Source of the DNA: an uncultured Oscillospiraceae bacterium
Lineage (GTDB): Bacteria; Bacillota; Clostridia; Oscillospirales; Oscillospiraceae
Direction: 5' to 3'
Length of the DNA stretch: 32,785 nucleotides
NCBI GenBank assembly: GCA_947600025.1
Contig: CANQFY010000015.1
Coordinates: forward strand, 1 to 32,785
Below the pieces are notes generated by a model, which saw only the letters and a program-made list of their open reading frames with translations, made no database searches and was not told the origin of the DNA. Shown piece after piece: positions 8,658 through 17,884 of this stretch (position 1 is the first letter of the stretch; each line of letters opens with the position of its first letter). The position numbers and the translations under genes are program-made.

Positions 8658-11294
8658 TTATTTCTTTCCGCTCTTGATGGCAGCCTGGGCGGCGGCCAGA
8701 CGGGCGATGGGCACCCGGAAGGGAGAGCAGGAAACGTAGTCCAGGCCGATGGAGTTGCAGAACTCGATGGAGGAGGGATCTCCGCCATGCTCGCCGCAAA
8801 TGCCGCAGTGCAGCTGCGGGCGGGTCTTCTTGCCCAGCTTCACGGCCATGTCCATCAGCCGGCCCACGCCGGTGGTGTCCAGCCGGGCAAAGGGATCGGA
8901 CTCGTAGATCTTGTTGGCATAGTAGGCGCCCAGGAACTTGCCGGCGTCGTCCCGGCTGAAGCCGAAGGTCATCTGGGTCAGGTCGTTAGTGCCGAAGCAG
9001 AAGAACTCGGCCTCGGTGGCGATGTCGTCGGCGGTGAGGGCGGCCCGGGGGATCTCGATCATGGTGCCCACTTCATAGTGCAGCTGCACACCGGCGGCCT
9101 GGATCTCGGCGTCGGCGGTCTTCACCACCACGTCCTTGACGAACTTCAGCTCCTTGACCTCGCCCACCAGGGGGATCATGATCTCCGGCACGATGTCCCA
9201 GTCGGGATGGCGGCCCTTGACGGCCAGGGCGGCCTTGATGACGGCCTTGGTCTGCATGGCGGCGATCTCGGGATAGGTGACGGTGAGCCGGCAGCCACGG
9301 TGGCCCATCATGGGGTTGAACTCGTGGAGATCATTGATGACCTGCTTGATATACTGAACGGTCTTGCCCTGGGCCTTGGCCAGCGCCTCGATGTCCGCCT
9401 CCTCGGTGGGGACGAACTCGTGCAGCGGGGGATCCAGGAAGCGGATGGTCACGGGCTTGCCGCCCAGGGCCTCGAACAGGCCCTCAAAGTCGGCCTGCTG
9501 CATGGGCTCGATCTTGGCCAGCGCGGCCTCCCGCTCCTCCACGGTCTCGGAGCAGATCATTTCCCGGAACGCGCCGATCCGGGCGGGGTCGAAGAACATA
9601 TGCTCCGTGCGGCACAGCCCGATGCCCTGAGCGCCGAAGGCCGCGGCCTGCTTGGCGTCATTGGGGGTGTCGGCGTTGGTGCGGACGCCCATGGTCTTGT
9701 ACTTGTCGGCCAGCTCCATAATCCGGCCAAAGTAGCCGGAGCTGGGGTCGGCGGGAATGGTGGGAATCAAAACATCATAGATGTTGCCGGTGGAGCCGTC
9801 CAGGCTCAGTACGTCGCCCTCCTTGTACAGCTTGCCGTGGAGGGTGAAGCACTTGTTCTCCTCGTCCATCTTGATCTCGCCGCAGCCGGAGACGCAGCAG
9901 GTGCCCATGCCACGGGCCACCACGGCGGCGTGAGAGGTCTGGCCGCCCCGGACGGTTAGGATGCCCTGGGCGTACTTCATGCCCTCGATATCCTCGGGGG
10001 AGGTCTCCAGACGAACCAGAACCACCTTCTCGCCCTTCTTGCCGTGCTTCACGGCGTCCTCGGCGGTAAAGACGATGGTGCCGGCGGCGGCGCCGGGAGA
10101 GGCGGCGATGCCCTTGGACACGGCCTGGGCCTTCTTCAGGGCGTCGGGGTCAAACTGGGGATGCAGCAGCATATCCAGGGACTTGGCGTCGATCTGCATC
10201 AGCGCCTCCTCCTCGGAGATCATGCCCTCGTCGATCAGGTCGCAGGCGATCTTGATTGCGGCGGCGGCGGTACGCTTGCCGTTCCGGGTCTGGAGCATAT
10301 ACAGCTTCCGATCCTCGATGGTGAACTCCATGTCCTGCATATCCCGGTAGTGGGTCTCCAGGGTGTTGCATACCTCCAGGAACTGGTCGTAGACCTCGGG
10401 CAGGACTTCCTTCATCTGCTGGATGGGCATGGGGGTCCGCACGCCGGCCACCACGTCCTCGCCCTGGGCGTTCATCAGAAACTCGCCCATCAAGCCCTTT
10501 TCGCCGGTGGCGGGGTTCCGGGTGAAGGCCACGCCGGTGCCGGAGGTGTCGCCCATGTTGCCGAAGGCCATCATCTGCACGTTGACGGCAGTGCCCCAGG
10601 AGTAGGGGATGTCATGGTCCATCCGGTAGACGTTGGCCCGGGGGTTGTCCCAGGAGCGGAACACGGCCTCGATGGCCTTGAACAGCTGCTCCTTGGGGTC
10701 GGTGGGGAAGTCGGCGCCCAGCTGCTTCTTGTATTCCGCCTTGAACTGGTCGGCCAGGGCGTGGAGATCCTCGGCGGTCAGCTCGGTATCGTAGGTGACG
10801 CCCTTGGCTTCCTTCATGGCGTCGATGAGCTTCTCAAAGTACTTCTTGCCCACCTCCATGACCACGTCGGAGAACATCTGGATGAAGCGGCGGTAGCAGT
10901 CCCAAGCCCAGCGGGGATTGCCGGACTTCCGGGCGATGACCTCCACCACCTGCTCGTTGAGGCCCAGGTTTAGAATGGTGTCCATCATGCCGGGCATGGA
11001 GGCCCGGGCGCCGGAACGGACGGAGACCAGCAGCGGATTCTCCAGGTCGCCGAACTTCTTACCGGTGATGGCTTCCATCTTCACCACATACTCCATAATC
11101 TGTTCCCGGATCTCGTCGTTGATGTGGCGGCCGTCCTCGTAATACTTGGTGCAGGCCTCAGTGGAGATAGTGAAGCCCTGGGGCACCGGCAGACCTAGGT
11201 TGGTCATCTCCGCCAGGTTGGCGCCCTTGCCGCCCAGAAGTTCCCGCATTTTGCCGTTTCCTTCGGTAAACAGATAAACGTACTTATGAGACAT
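8658..11294 (-). CDS. ppdK: Pyruvate, phosphate dikinase
   Basis: 879 codons from MSHKYVYLFTEG. PEP/pyruvate-binding domain start LLGGKGANLAEMTNLGLPVPQGFTI, catalytic His motif GGQTSHAAVVARGMG, C-terminal FGTNDLTQMTFGFSRDD and LHCGICGEHGGDP. The 931 aa ORF is over-extended. Confidence 0.97.
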   Translation of the reverse strand: MSHKYVYLFTEGNGKMRELLGGKGANLAEMTNLGLPVPQGFTISTEACTKYYEDGRHINDEIREQIMEYVVKMEAITGKKFGDLENPLLVSVRSGARASMPGMMDTILNLGLNEQVVEVIARKSGNPRWAWDCYRRFIQMFSDVVMEVGKKYFEKLIDAMKEAKGVTYDTELTAEDLHALADQFKAEYKKQLGADFPTDPKEQLFKAIEAVFRSWDNPRANVYRMDHDIPYSWGTAVNVQMMAFGNMGDTSGTGVAFTRNPATGEKGLMGEFLMNAQGEDVVAGVRTPMPIQQMKEVLPEVYDQFLEVCNTLETHYRDMQDMEFTIEDRKLYMLQTRNGKRTAAAAIKIACDLIDEGMISEEEALMQIDAKSLDMLLHPQFDPDALKKAQAVSKGIAASPGAAAGTIVFTAEDAVKHGKKGEKVVLVRLETSPEDIEGMKYAQGILTVRGGQTSHAAVVARGMGTCCVSGCGEIKMDEENKCFTLHGKLYKEGDVLSLDGSTGNIYDVLIPTIPADPSSGYFGRIMELADKYKTMGVRTNADTPNDAKQAAAFGAQGIGLCRTEHMFFDPARIGAFREMICSETVEEREAALAKIEPMQQADFEGLFEALGGKPVTIRFLDPPLHEFVPTEEADIEALAKAQGKTVQYIKQVINDLHEFNPMMGHRGCRLTVTYPEIAAMQTKAVIKAALAVKGRHPDWDIVPEIMIPLVGEVKELKFVKDVVVKTADAEIQAAGVQLHYEVGTMIEIPRAALTADDIATEAEFFCFGTNDLTQMTFGFSRDDAGKFLGAYYANKIYESDPFARLDTTGVGRLMDMAVKLGKKTRPQLHCGICGEHGGDPSSIEFCNSIGLDYVSCSPFRVPIARLAAAQAAIKSGKK

Positions 11295-11365
11295 TCGATT
11301 GTTTCCCCTTTCGTTTTGAATGGGCTTTTCGCCCAGTATTCTCGCTTTGTTGGTTTCGCCAAAAT

Positions 11366-11394
11366 AGTATACCATGTTCTGGGAGAAATTGCAA
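11366..11394 (-). promoter_or_regulatory. Promoter of ppdK
   Basis: Minus strand TTGCAA (11389-11394) N17 TATACT (11366-11371). Confidence 0.8.
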
Positions 11395-11425
11395 ATCCTT
11401 TTCCAAAAATTCTGAAATATTTTCC

Positions 11426-11471
11426 AAAAAAACGCCGGCCTGGAAAGGATCAAGCCCCTCCCCTGCCGGCG
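11426..11471 (-). terminator. Rho-independent terminator of lexA
   Basis: Minus strand CGCCGGC...GCCGGCG followed by TTTTTTT, just downstream of the lexA stop. Confidence 0.8.
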
Positions 11472-11483
11472 AAAACGCCCTAT

Positions 11484-12065
11484 TCATCGATATTCCCGAA
11501 TCACGGCCTTGACAAGCCCGATCATCTCCGCCTCGGAGCCGTCGATGGGGGTATAGGCGTCGTTTTCCGGCATCAGCCAGATCTGCCCATCCCGGCGGCG
11601 GAGGCGCTTCACTGTGGCCTCGTCCCCGATCCGGGCCACCACGATCTGCCCGTCCTCGGCAGTCTGCTGGGGCCGTACCACCACCATGTCCCCGCTGAGG
11701 ATCCCGGCGCCCACCATGCTGTCCCCCCGCACCCGGAGAGCAAAGCAGTCCGGTCCGGCGTCATAGGTCATGTACCCCTCCAGATTCTCCACCGCCAGAA
11801 TGGGCTGGCCCGCCGTCACCACGCCCACCACCGGGATCTGCCCGGGGCGCTGGGCGGTAACGATGGACCGCTTCCGGCCCTTGGCCGCCGGCGCCTGGAG
11901 ATAGCCCTGCTGCTGGAGCTTTTGCAAGTGATAGCTCACCGTGGCGGTGGAACGCAGACCCACTCCCGCCCCGATCTCCCGGACGGAGGGGGCGTAGCCA
12001 TTTTCCTGAATAAAATCATTGACATAGCGAAGGATCTGCTCGGCACGGTCGGTTCCCTTTGACAT
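11484..12065 (-). CDS. lexA: LexA repressor
   Basis: N-terminal winged helix (ILRYVNDFIQENGYAPSVREIGAGVGLRSTATVSYHLQKL), Ala-Gly cleavage motif VVTAGQPI, Ser motif GDSMVGAGI, Lys region ARIGDEATVKRL. Start MSKGTDRAEQ at 12065 preferred; 12074 also possible. Confidence 0.95.
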   Translation of the reverse strand: MSKGTDRAEQILRYVNDFIQENGYAPSVREIGAGVGLRSTATVSYHLQKLQQQGYLQAPAAKGRKRSIVTAQRPGQIPVVGVVTAGQPILAVENLEGYMTYDAGPDCFALRVRGDSMVGAGILSGDMVVVRPQQTAEDGQIVVARIGDEATVKRLRRRDGQIWLMPENDAYTPIDGSEAEMIGLVKAVIREYR

Positions 12066-12211
12066 GGGACACACCTCCCTTTCTTTTTTCCATTATAGCA
12101 CAAATGAGCGAAAAAGAAAAGCACTTTTTCTGGCTCCGCCGACATTTTTGGAGAAAAAATTTTGCCCTTCCCGACTATACTGGTAGTGAAGCCCATTCGG
12201 GAGGTGATTTG

Positions 12212-12664
12212 ATGGACGCTTACGATCCGGCGCTGGCCGCCCGGGTATGGCAGCGAGTCCGGGGCCAGCAGGAGTCCCAGCCGCCACGGCAGGAGCTGCT
12301 ACCCCTGCTGGCGGATTCCTGGGCCGCTGCCTCGGCCTACCTTTCCCTGGCGCGGCAGGTGGGGCCCCAGGCGGCGGCGACTCTGCGGCGCTTAGCCCGG
12401 GAGGAGCAAACTACCGCCGACGCCCTGCGGGGACTGCATCTGCTGATCAACGGCAGCCGCCCTGCCCTGCGGACCCCGCCCCCGCTCCGGGAGACCCCGG
12501 AGGCGGGTCTGCGCAGACGCTACACTGAAAGCCTAAAGGCCGCCGCCGCTTATGAACGGCTCTCCGGTGACCCGGAGTACGGCCCGGTTTTCACGCGGCT
12601 GGCACAGCAGGAGCAGGAACACTGCCGGCAGGTGCTGTCCGTATTGGGAAATTGGGAAAAGTAA
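12212..12664 (+). CDS. Ferritin-like/rubrerythrin-like domain protein
   Basis: 151 codons from MDAYDPALAARVW with GGGAGGTG RBS. Helical protein with LAREEQTTADAL and LAQQEQEHCRQV metal-ligand-like motifs. Confidence 0.65.
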   Translation: MDAYDPALAARVWQRVRGQQESQPPRQELLPLLADSWAAASAYLSLARQVGPQAAATLRRLAREEQTTADALRGLHLLINGSRPALRTPPPLRETPEAGLRRRYTESLKAAAAYERLSGDPEYGPVFTRLAQQEQEHCRQVLSVLGNWEK

Positions 12665-12668
12665 GCCG

Positions 12669-13682
12669 CTAGTCCTGGCCGGAGGGGGCATCCTCCTCCG
12701 GCCCCGGGACATCTCCGGCCTGTTCGCCGGGCGCCCCATTCGGCGCTTCATTCGGATCTTCCGGCGCCTCTTTAGCGGTCTCCGGGGACTCCGGAGCAGG
12801 CTCTTGGGGCGCTTCCGCCGCTTCGGCGGCGGCTTTTTCCGCCTTCGCTCTTGCCACCAGCCGGACGAACATCTTCTCCGGGTCATGGGCGCGGAATGAC
12901 TGGTAGAGCAGCACCGCCGTGGCAACCAGGCAGCTCACCGCCGCCAGCACCTGGCTCACCCGGAAGGGACCCCAGTAGAGGCTGTCCATTCGTAGGCCCT
13001 CGATAAAGGCCCGGCCCAAGCCGTACCAGGCGACATAGCCCAGGGCAATCTGCCCATCGTACTTCCGGCGCTTGGACAGGAAGTGGAGCAGCACAAAGCC
13101 GGCAATGTTCCACAGGGATTCATAGAGGAAGGTGGGGTGGTAGTATTCATACGCCCCGGTCACCTGATTAAACAGGCCCATCCGCCAGGGCAACTCCGTG
13201 GCGGCCCCGAAGGCCTCTCGGTTGAAGAAGTTGCCCCAGCGGCCCATGGCCTGGCCGATGAGCAGACCCAGGGACACCAGATCCAGCGCCGCCGGATAGG
13301 AGATCTTCCGCCACCGGCAGAACACCGCCGCGCCCAAGACCGCACCCAGCACGCCTCCGTAGATGGCGATACCCCCCTGCCAGATATACAGAACACTGAT
13401 GGGATCGCCGGCAAATTCATCCCAGGCGAAGACGCAGTAGTAGATCCGGGCGCAGATCAGGGCGAAGGGGGTGACGTAGAGGACCCCGTCCGTCAGCGTA
13501 TCCGCGTCGATGCCAAATTCCGGGCACCGGCGGCAGCAGTAGAGTACCGCCAGCACCAGGCCCGTGGCGATGATGATGCCGTAAAAATGCAGGGTCAACG
13601 GTCCCAGGGAAATGCTCCTGGGGGGATCCAACTCCAGCCCAAAAAGGGGAAAAAAGATCGTGGTATAGTTCCAGGGGTTCAT
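12669..13682 (-). CDS. lgt: Prolipoprotein diacylglyceryl transferase with long acidic Pro/Glu/Ala-rich C-terminal tail
   Basis: MNPWNYTTIFFPLFGLELDPPRSISLGPLTLHFYGIIIATG, Lgt signature GRWGNFFNREAFG, YLYES-like PTFLYESLWN. Confidence 0.95.
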   Translation of the reverse strand: MNPWNYTTIFFPLFGLELDPPRSISLGPLTLHFYGIIIATGLVLAVLYCCRRCPEFGIDADTLTDGVLYVTPFALICARIYYCVFAWDEFAGDPISVLYIWQGGIAIYGGVLGAVLGAAVFCRWRKISYPAALDLVSLGLLIGQAMGRWGNFFNREAFGAATELPWRMGLFNQVTGAYEYYHPTFLYESLWNIAGFVLLHFLSKRRKYDGQIALGYVAWYGLGRAFIEGLRMDSLYWGPFRVSQVLAAVSCLVATAVLLYQSFRAHDPEKMFVRLVARAKAEKAAAEAAEAPQEPAPESPETAKEAPEDPNEAPNGAPGEQAGDVPGPEEDAPSGQD

Positions 13683-13803
13683 GGCACTGCCTCCTTTGGC
13701 GGCCGGACAGGACCGCGGCAAGCATTTTGAACGAATTGACACTATTATACTTCATATCCCGGGAAAATGCTAGATACCCGGAAAAAAATTCACAGTTTCT
13801 TGG

Positions 13804-13832
13804 TTGTCATTTCCCCGGTTTTGCGCTACAAT
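13804..13832 (+). promoter_or_regulatory. Promoter upstream of prmA
   Basis: TTGTCA N17 TACAAT. Confidence 0.7.
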
Positions 13833-13883
13833 GGTGCTGACCGGCGGAAAAGCCGGAAACTGCGTTTTCTGGAGGAACCGGGC

Positions 13884-14825
13884 ATGGCTTGGCTGGAATT
13901 TGCCGTGGGTGCGAAACCGGATACGGTGGAGGATGTGGTGGCGCTCCTGACCGCCGCCGGCTTCGAGGAGCTGATCATTGAGGATCAGGCGGAGCTGGAG
14001 GGCTTTCTGGAGGAAAACCGGGCCTGCTGGGACTATATCGACCCCAGCCTTGCCCGGCAGCTGGAGGGGCTTTGTCAGGTCCGGCTGTACCTGGAGGACA
14101 CCGATCAGGCGGGCCGGGCCCGGTTGGAGCGGTTGGTCCGGGAGCAGGGGCTTCCTCTGAACGTGAAGGCTCTGGGCGATGAAAACTGGGAAACCGGCTG
14201 GCAGGACAGCTACCCGCCGCTGGAGGTGGGTAGCAGGCTCATCGTCCTGCCCTACTGGCTTGCGGAGAAAGCGCCCGCCGGACGGATCCCCGTGATCCTG
14301 GATCCGGGTCTGACCTTCGGCACCGGGGCCCATCCCTCCACACAAATGGTAATGGAAGCCATGGAGGCCCGGGACCTGACCGGGGCGGACTGCCTGGACC
14401 TGGGCAGCGGCAGCGGGATCCTTTCCATCACGGCGCTGGCCCTGGGCGCGAACCGCGCCTTGGGCGTGGATATCGATCCCAAGGCCCAAGACGCGGGCCG
14501 GGAAAACGGCCAGCGGAACGGATTTTCTGCCCCCCGCCTGGAATTTTTCACCGGAAACGTGGTGGAGGACGCTGCCCTACGGCAGTGGCTTGCTCAAAAA
14601 AAGTGGGATCTGGTGCTGGTGAATATTGTGGCGGACGTGATCATTGCCTTGGCGCCGCTCCTGCCGGGGCTACTGGCGGAGGGGGCAGTCGTGATCTGCT
14701 CCGGTATCCTGGACAGCCGGCTTGATCAGGTGGAGACGGCGCTGAACCAGGCGGGACTGGCCATTACGGAGCGCCGAGCCAAAGAGGAGTGGCGTTGCCT
14801 TACCGCCGGAAGGAGGAACGGATGA
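13884..14825 (+). CDS. prmA: Ribosomal protein L11 methyltransferase
   Basis: 314 codons from MAWLEFAVGAKPDTVEDV with GGAGG RBS. DPGLTFGTGAHPSTQMVMEAME, DLGSGSGILSITALALGA, and VNIVADVIIALAPLL are PrmA signatures. Confidence 0.95.
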   Translation: MAWLEFAVGAKPDTVEDVVALLTAAGFEELIIEDQAELEGFLEENRACWDYIDPSLARQLEGLCQVRLYLEDTDQAGRARLERLVREQGLPLNVKALGDENWETGWQDSYPPLEVGSRLIVLPYWLAEKAPAGRIPVILDPGLTFGTGAHPSTQMVMEAMEARDLTGADCLDLGSGSGILSITALALGANRALGVDIDPKAQDAGRENGQRNGFSAPRLEFFTGNVVEDAALRQWLAQKKWDLVLVNIVADVIIALAPLLPGLLAEGAVVICSGILDSRLDQVETALNQAGLAITERRAKEEWRCLTAGRRNG

Positions 14826-15880
14826 ATATCCCCTACCGTATGCGGCGATTTCTGCGGGGACTGTGCTATGCAGGGCTGATCCTAGCCCTGGTAGCCGCCG
14901 TGGCCTGGCTGGTGTGGCTGGTCTGGCTGGAACGGTATGTGGTCTACTCCGACGAGGGGGCCAAGCTGGACTTTTCCCTGTCCTGGAACGGAGTCCAGGG
15001 GGAGCTTGCCGTACCGCCTGAGCCGCTGGAAACCATTTCCATCTACTATAACGAGGGAGAGAATGCCATCAATACCAGCACGGAGCTGGTGCAGCTGATG
15101 GGATTCTACGCCGACACCGAGGCCCTGTCTTCCGATCTGAGCGAGATCCGGCGGCAGGTGGAGACCTTCCCCACCGGGACCCCGGTGATGCTGGACATGA
15201 AGAGCAGCTGGGGCTACTTCTACTATACCTCCCGACTGGGCGAAACATCCTCGGAGGTGAGCGCGTCGGGGGTAGAGGATCTGATCCAGTACCTGAAGGA
15301 ACGGGGAATGTACCTCATTGCCCGGATCCCGGCCTTCCGGGATCGGGCCTACCTGATCGAACACACCGACGTGGGCCTGCCTGTCTCCAGCGGGGCATAC
15401 CTCTGGTCGGATGACGACGGCTGCTACTATTTCGACCCCACTAAAAGCGGCACCATCACCTATCTGATGCAGATCGTGTCCGAGTTGAAAAACCTGGGCT
15501 TTGACGAGGTGGTGTTCTCCGAGTTCCGCTTCCCCGATACCGACGACATTATTTTCGACGGGGACCGGAACCAAGCTCTGGCAGAGGCGGCGGCCAACCT
15601 GATCTCCTCCTGCTCCACAACCACCTTTGCCGTCTCCTTTGTCACCACCCCCGGCGTCTTTACCCTGCCCCAGGGGCGGGCAAGGCTGTACCTGGAAAAT
15701 GTGGCGGCGGCGGACGTGGCCACCCAGGCCCAGCTCTCCGGGGTAGCGGACACCGCCGTAAACTTGGTGTTCATCACCGAGACCAACGACACCCGGTACA
15801 ACGACTACGGGGTACTGCGGCCCATCTCCGCCGCCGACGCCGCTCTGGACCAGCAGCAACAGCCGGAGGAGGGCGGTTGA
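14822..15880 (+). CDS. Membrane-anchored putative glycoside hydrolase (DUF4015-like)
   Basis: N-terminal TM helix then TIM-barrel-like pattern (VMLDMKSSWGYFYY, YLIARIPAFRD, DEVVFSEFRFP). ATGA overlap with the prmA stop. Confidence 0.65.
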   Translation: MNIPYRMRRFLRGLCYAGLILALVAAVAWLVWLVWLERYVVYSDEGAKLDFSLSWNGVQGELAVPPEPLETISIYYNEGENAINTSTELVQLMGFYADTEALSSDLSEIRRQVETFPTGTPVMLDMKSSWGYFYYTSRLGETSSEVSASGVEDLIQYLKERGMYLIARIPAFRDRAYLIEHTDVGLPVSSGAYLWSDDDGCYYFDPTKSGTITYLMQIVSELKNLGFDEVVFSEFRFPDTDDIIFDGDRNQALAEAAANLISSCSTTTFAVSFVTTPGVFTLPQGRARLYLENVAAADVATQAQLSGVADTAVNLVFITETNDTRYNDYGVLRPISAADAALDQQQQPEEGG

Positions 15881-15937
15881 CCTCCCCCGGTCCTTAATGC
15901 CGATCCCGGGCCGCTTCGGCTGAATGGAATGATGAAA

Positions 15938-15974
15938 AATCCGGCGCTTCCTTTCTGGCGGGAAGCGCCGGATT
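15938..15974. terminator. Bidirectional hairpin terminator between convergent genes
   Basis: 14-bp perfect stem AATCCGGCGCTTCC/GGAAGCGCCGGATT; minus strand followed by TTTTTC. Confidence 0.85.
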
Positions 15975-15988
15975 CTCTATTGTCTTCT

Positions 15989-17884
15989 TTAGCTCCGCGC
16001 GCCGACCTGGAGCTGTTCTTTGTTGTATTGCAGGGTGTAGAGCTGATAGTACCGGCCATGGAGGTGAAGCAGCTCCTGATGGGTGCCCTGCTCCATGATC
16101 CGGCCATGGGACAGCAGAATGATGTTGTCCGCGTGCTGAATGGTGGAGAGCCGGTGGGCCACGATCAGCATGGTGCCGATGTTCTTCATCCGCTCCAGAG
16201 AGTCCTGGATCAGCACTTCCGTCTCGGTATCGATGTTGGCGGTGGCCTCGTCCAGGATCATCACCTCGGGGCGGTGGATGATGGTCCGGGCAAAACTGAG
16301 CAGCTGCCGCTGACCGGCGGAGAAGTTGTTGCCCCGCTCCCGCACCACCTCGTCCAGGCCGTTTTCCAGCTTGTGGATGAAGGAATCGGCGTTGACATAG
16401 CGGCAGGCCTGCTCCACCTGCTCGTCGGTGACGCCCTCCTCCCGGAGGAGGATGTTGCTCCGGATGGTGCCGGAGAACAGGAACACGTCCTGGAGCATCT
16501 GGCCGAAGTGCTTGCGCAGGGAGGAGATCTTGATGTGGCGGATGTCGATGCCGTCGATGAGGATCTGGCCCTTCTGAATGTCGTAATTCCGGCAGATCAA
16601 GGAGAGGATGGTGGTCTTGCCCGCGCCGGTGGCCCCCACGAAGGCCACGGTCTGCTTGGGCATGACATGGAAGGACACGCCTTTCAGAACCCATTCGCCG
16701 GGCTTATAGGCAAACCACACGTCCTTAAATTCGATCTCGCCCTCGATATGCTCCAGCTCGATGGCGTCCGGCTCGTCCACGATCTCCGGCACCATGTCCA
16801 GCACCGTGAAGATCTTCTCCGCCGAGGCGAAGGCGCTTTGCAGGAAGTTGAACTGCTCCGCCAGGGCCTGAATGGGGTTAAAGAACCGGGATACATAGAG
16901 GTAGAAGGTCACAATGATGTCGCTGGTGATGGGCTGGCCGAAGAGGACCCAGTTGCCGATGGCGCCCCGGCCGCCCATGTACAGCAGGCACAGCACGGAG
17001 CTGATGTAGAGCATGTACACCATGGGCCGGAAAATACCGAAGACGAAGATCTGGTTCTGCTTGGCCTTTTTCAGGGCCTCGCTCTTTTCCAGGAAGTCCC
17101 GGTTCTTTTTCTCCTCCCGGTTGAAGATCTGAGTGACCTTGATGCCGGAGAGGTTTTCGGACAGGTAAGTATTGATATCCGTCGTCCGATCCTTCACCAC
17201 CCGGTAGACCCGGCGGGAGAATTTCCGGAAAATGACGGTAAAGAGCAGCACGAAGGGCACAAAGCACAGCACCATCAGCGTCAGGGCGTAGTTGAGGATC
17301 AGCATGGCCCCCAGGACGCCCACCACCACCATGCAGTTTTTCACCATCGTCACCAGGATGTTGGTGAACATCATGGAGATGGCGTTGGTGTCGTTGCAGA
17401 CACGGGTCACCAGCTTGCCCACGGGAATGTTGTTCAGCTGCTCGTGGGACAGCTTTTCAATGTGGGTGAACACGTCCAGCCGGAGCTGGGAGAGGATCTT
17501 CTGCCCCGTTTTCTGGAGGATGATGGCCTGGAAATAGGTACACACCAGGCTCACCACCAAGATGCCGGCGTAGACCGCCACCAGGGTGAACAGGTAGCTC
17601 AGCTCAAACTCCCCCGCCACGATCTTCTCAATCCGGCCCACCAGAATGGGAGACAGCAGATCGTAGACGATGGAGAAAAGCATGATGATCAGTACCAGCA
17701 CAAAGTCCTTCCAGTAGGGCTTGGCATATTTCAGCAGCCGCAGGGCCAGCTCCCCGTCCTCCATGTGGCGGTCAAAGCCCATGGTCTCCTTTTTGTTCTT
17801 GATGGCGGCGTAGGCCAGGCAGAACGCGGCGGCAAAGGCGCCGATGATGGCCCCGACAATGAGGATCGGCAAGTATTCACGCAT
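15989..17884 (-). CDS. ABC exporter subunit, ATP-binding/permease (catalytically canonical half)
   Basis: 632 codons from MREYLPILIVG. Walker A VGATGAGKTT, signature FSAGQRQLLSFAR, Walker B VMILDEATANID, H-loop VAHR. Confidence 0.95.
   Translation of the reverse strand: MREYLPILIVGAIIGAFAAAFCLAYAAIKNKKETMGFDRHMEDGELALRLLKYAKPYWKDFVLVLIIMLFSIVYDLLSPILVGRIEKIVAGEFELSYLFTLVAVYAGILVVSLVCTYFQAIILQKTGQKILSQLRLDVFTHIEKLSHEQLNNIPVGKLVTRVCNDTNAISMMFTNILVTMVKNCMVVVGVLGAMLILNYALTLMVLCFVPFVLLFTVIFRKFSRRVYRVVKDRTTDINTYLSENLSGIKVTQIFNREEKKNRDFLEKSEALKKAKQNQIFVFGIFRPMVYMLYISSVLCLLYMGGRGAIGNWVLFGQPITSDIIVTFYLYVSRFFNPIQALAEQFNFLQSAFASAEKIFTVLDMVPEIVDEPDAIELEHIEGEIEFKDVWFAYKPGEWVLKGVSFHVMPKQTVAFVGATGAGKTTILSLICRNYDIQKGQILIDGIDIRHIKISSLRKHFGQMLQDVFLFSGTIRSNILLREEGVTDEQVEQACRYVNADSFIHKLENGLDEVVRERGNNFSAGQRQLLSFARTIIHRPEVMILDEATANIDTETEVLIQDSLERMKNIGTMLIVAHRLSTIQHADNIILLSHGRIMEQGTHQELLHLHGRYYQLYTLQYNKEQLQVGARS

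Noticed and set aside
8370-9959. 529-aa plus-strand ORF opposite ppdK
   Set aside because: Antisense artefact of high-GC coding; no domain-like pattern.
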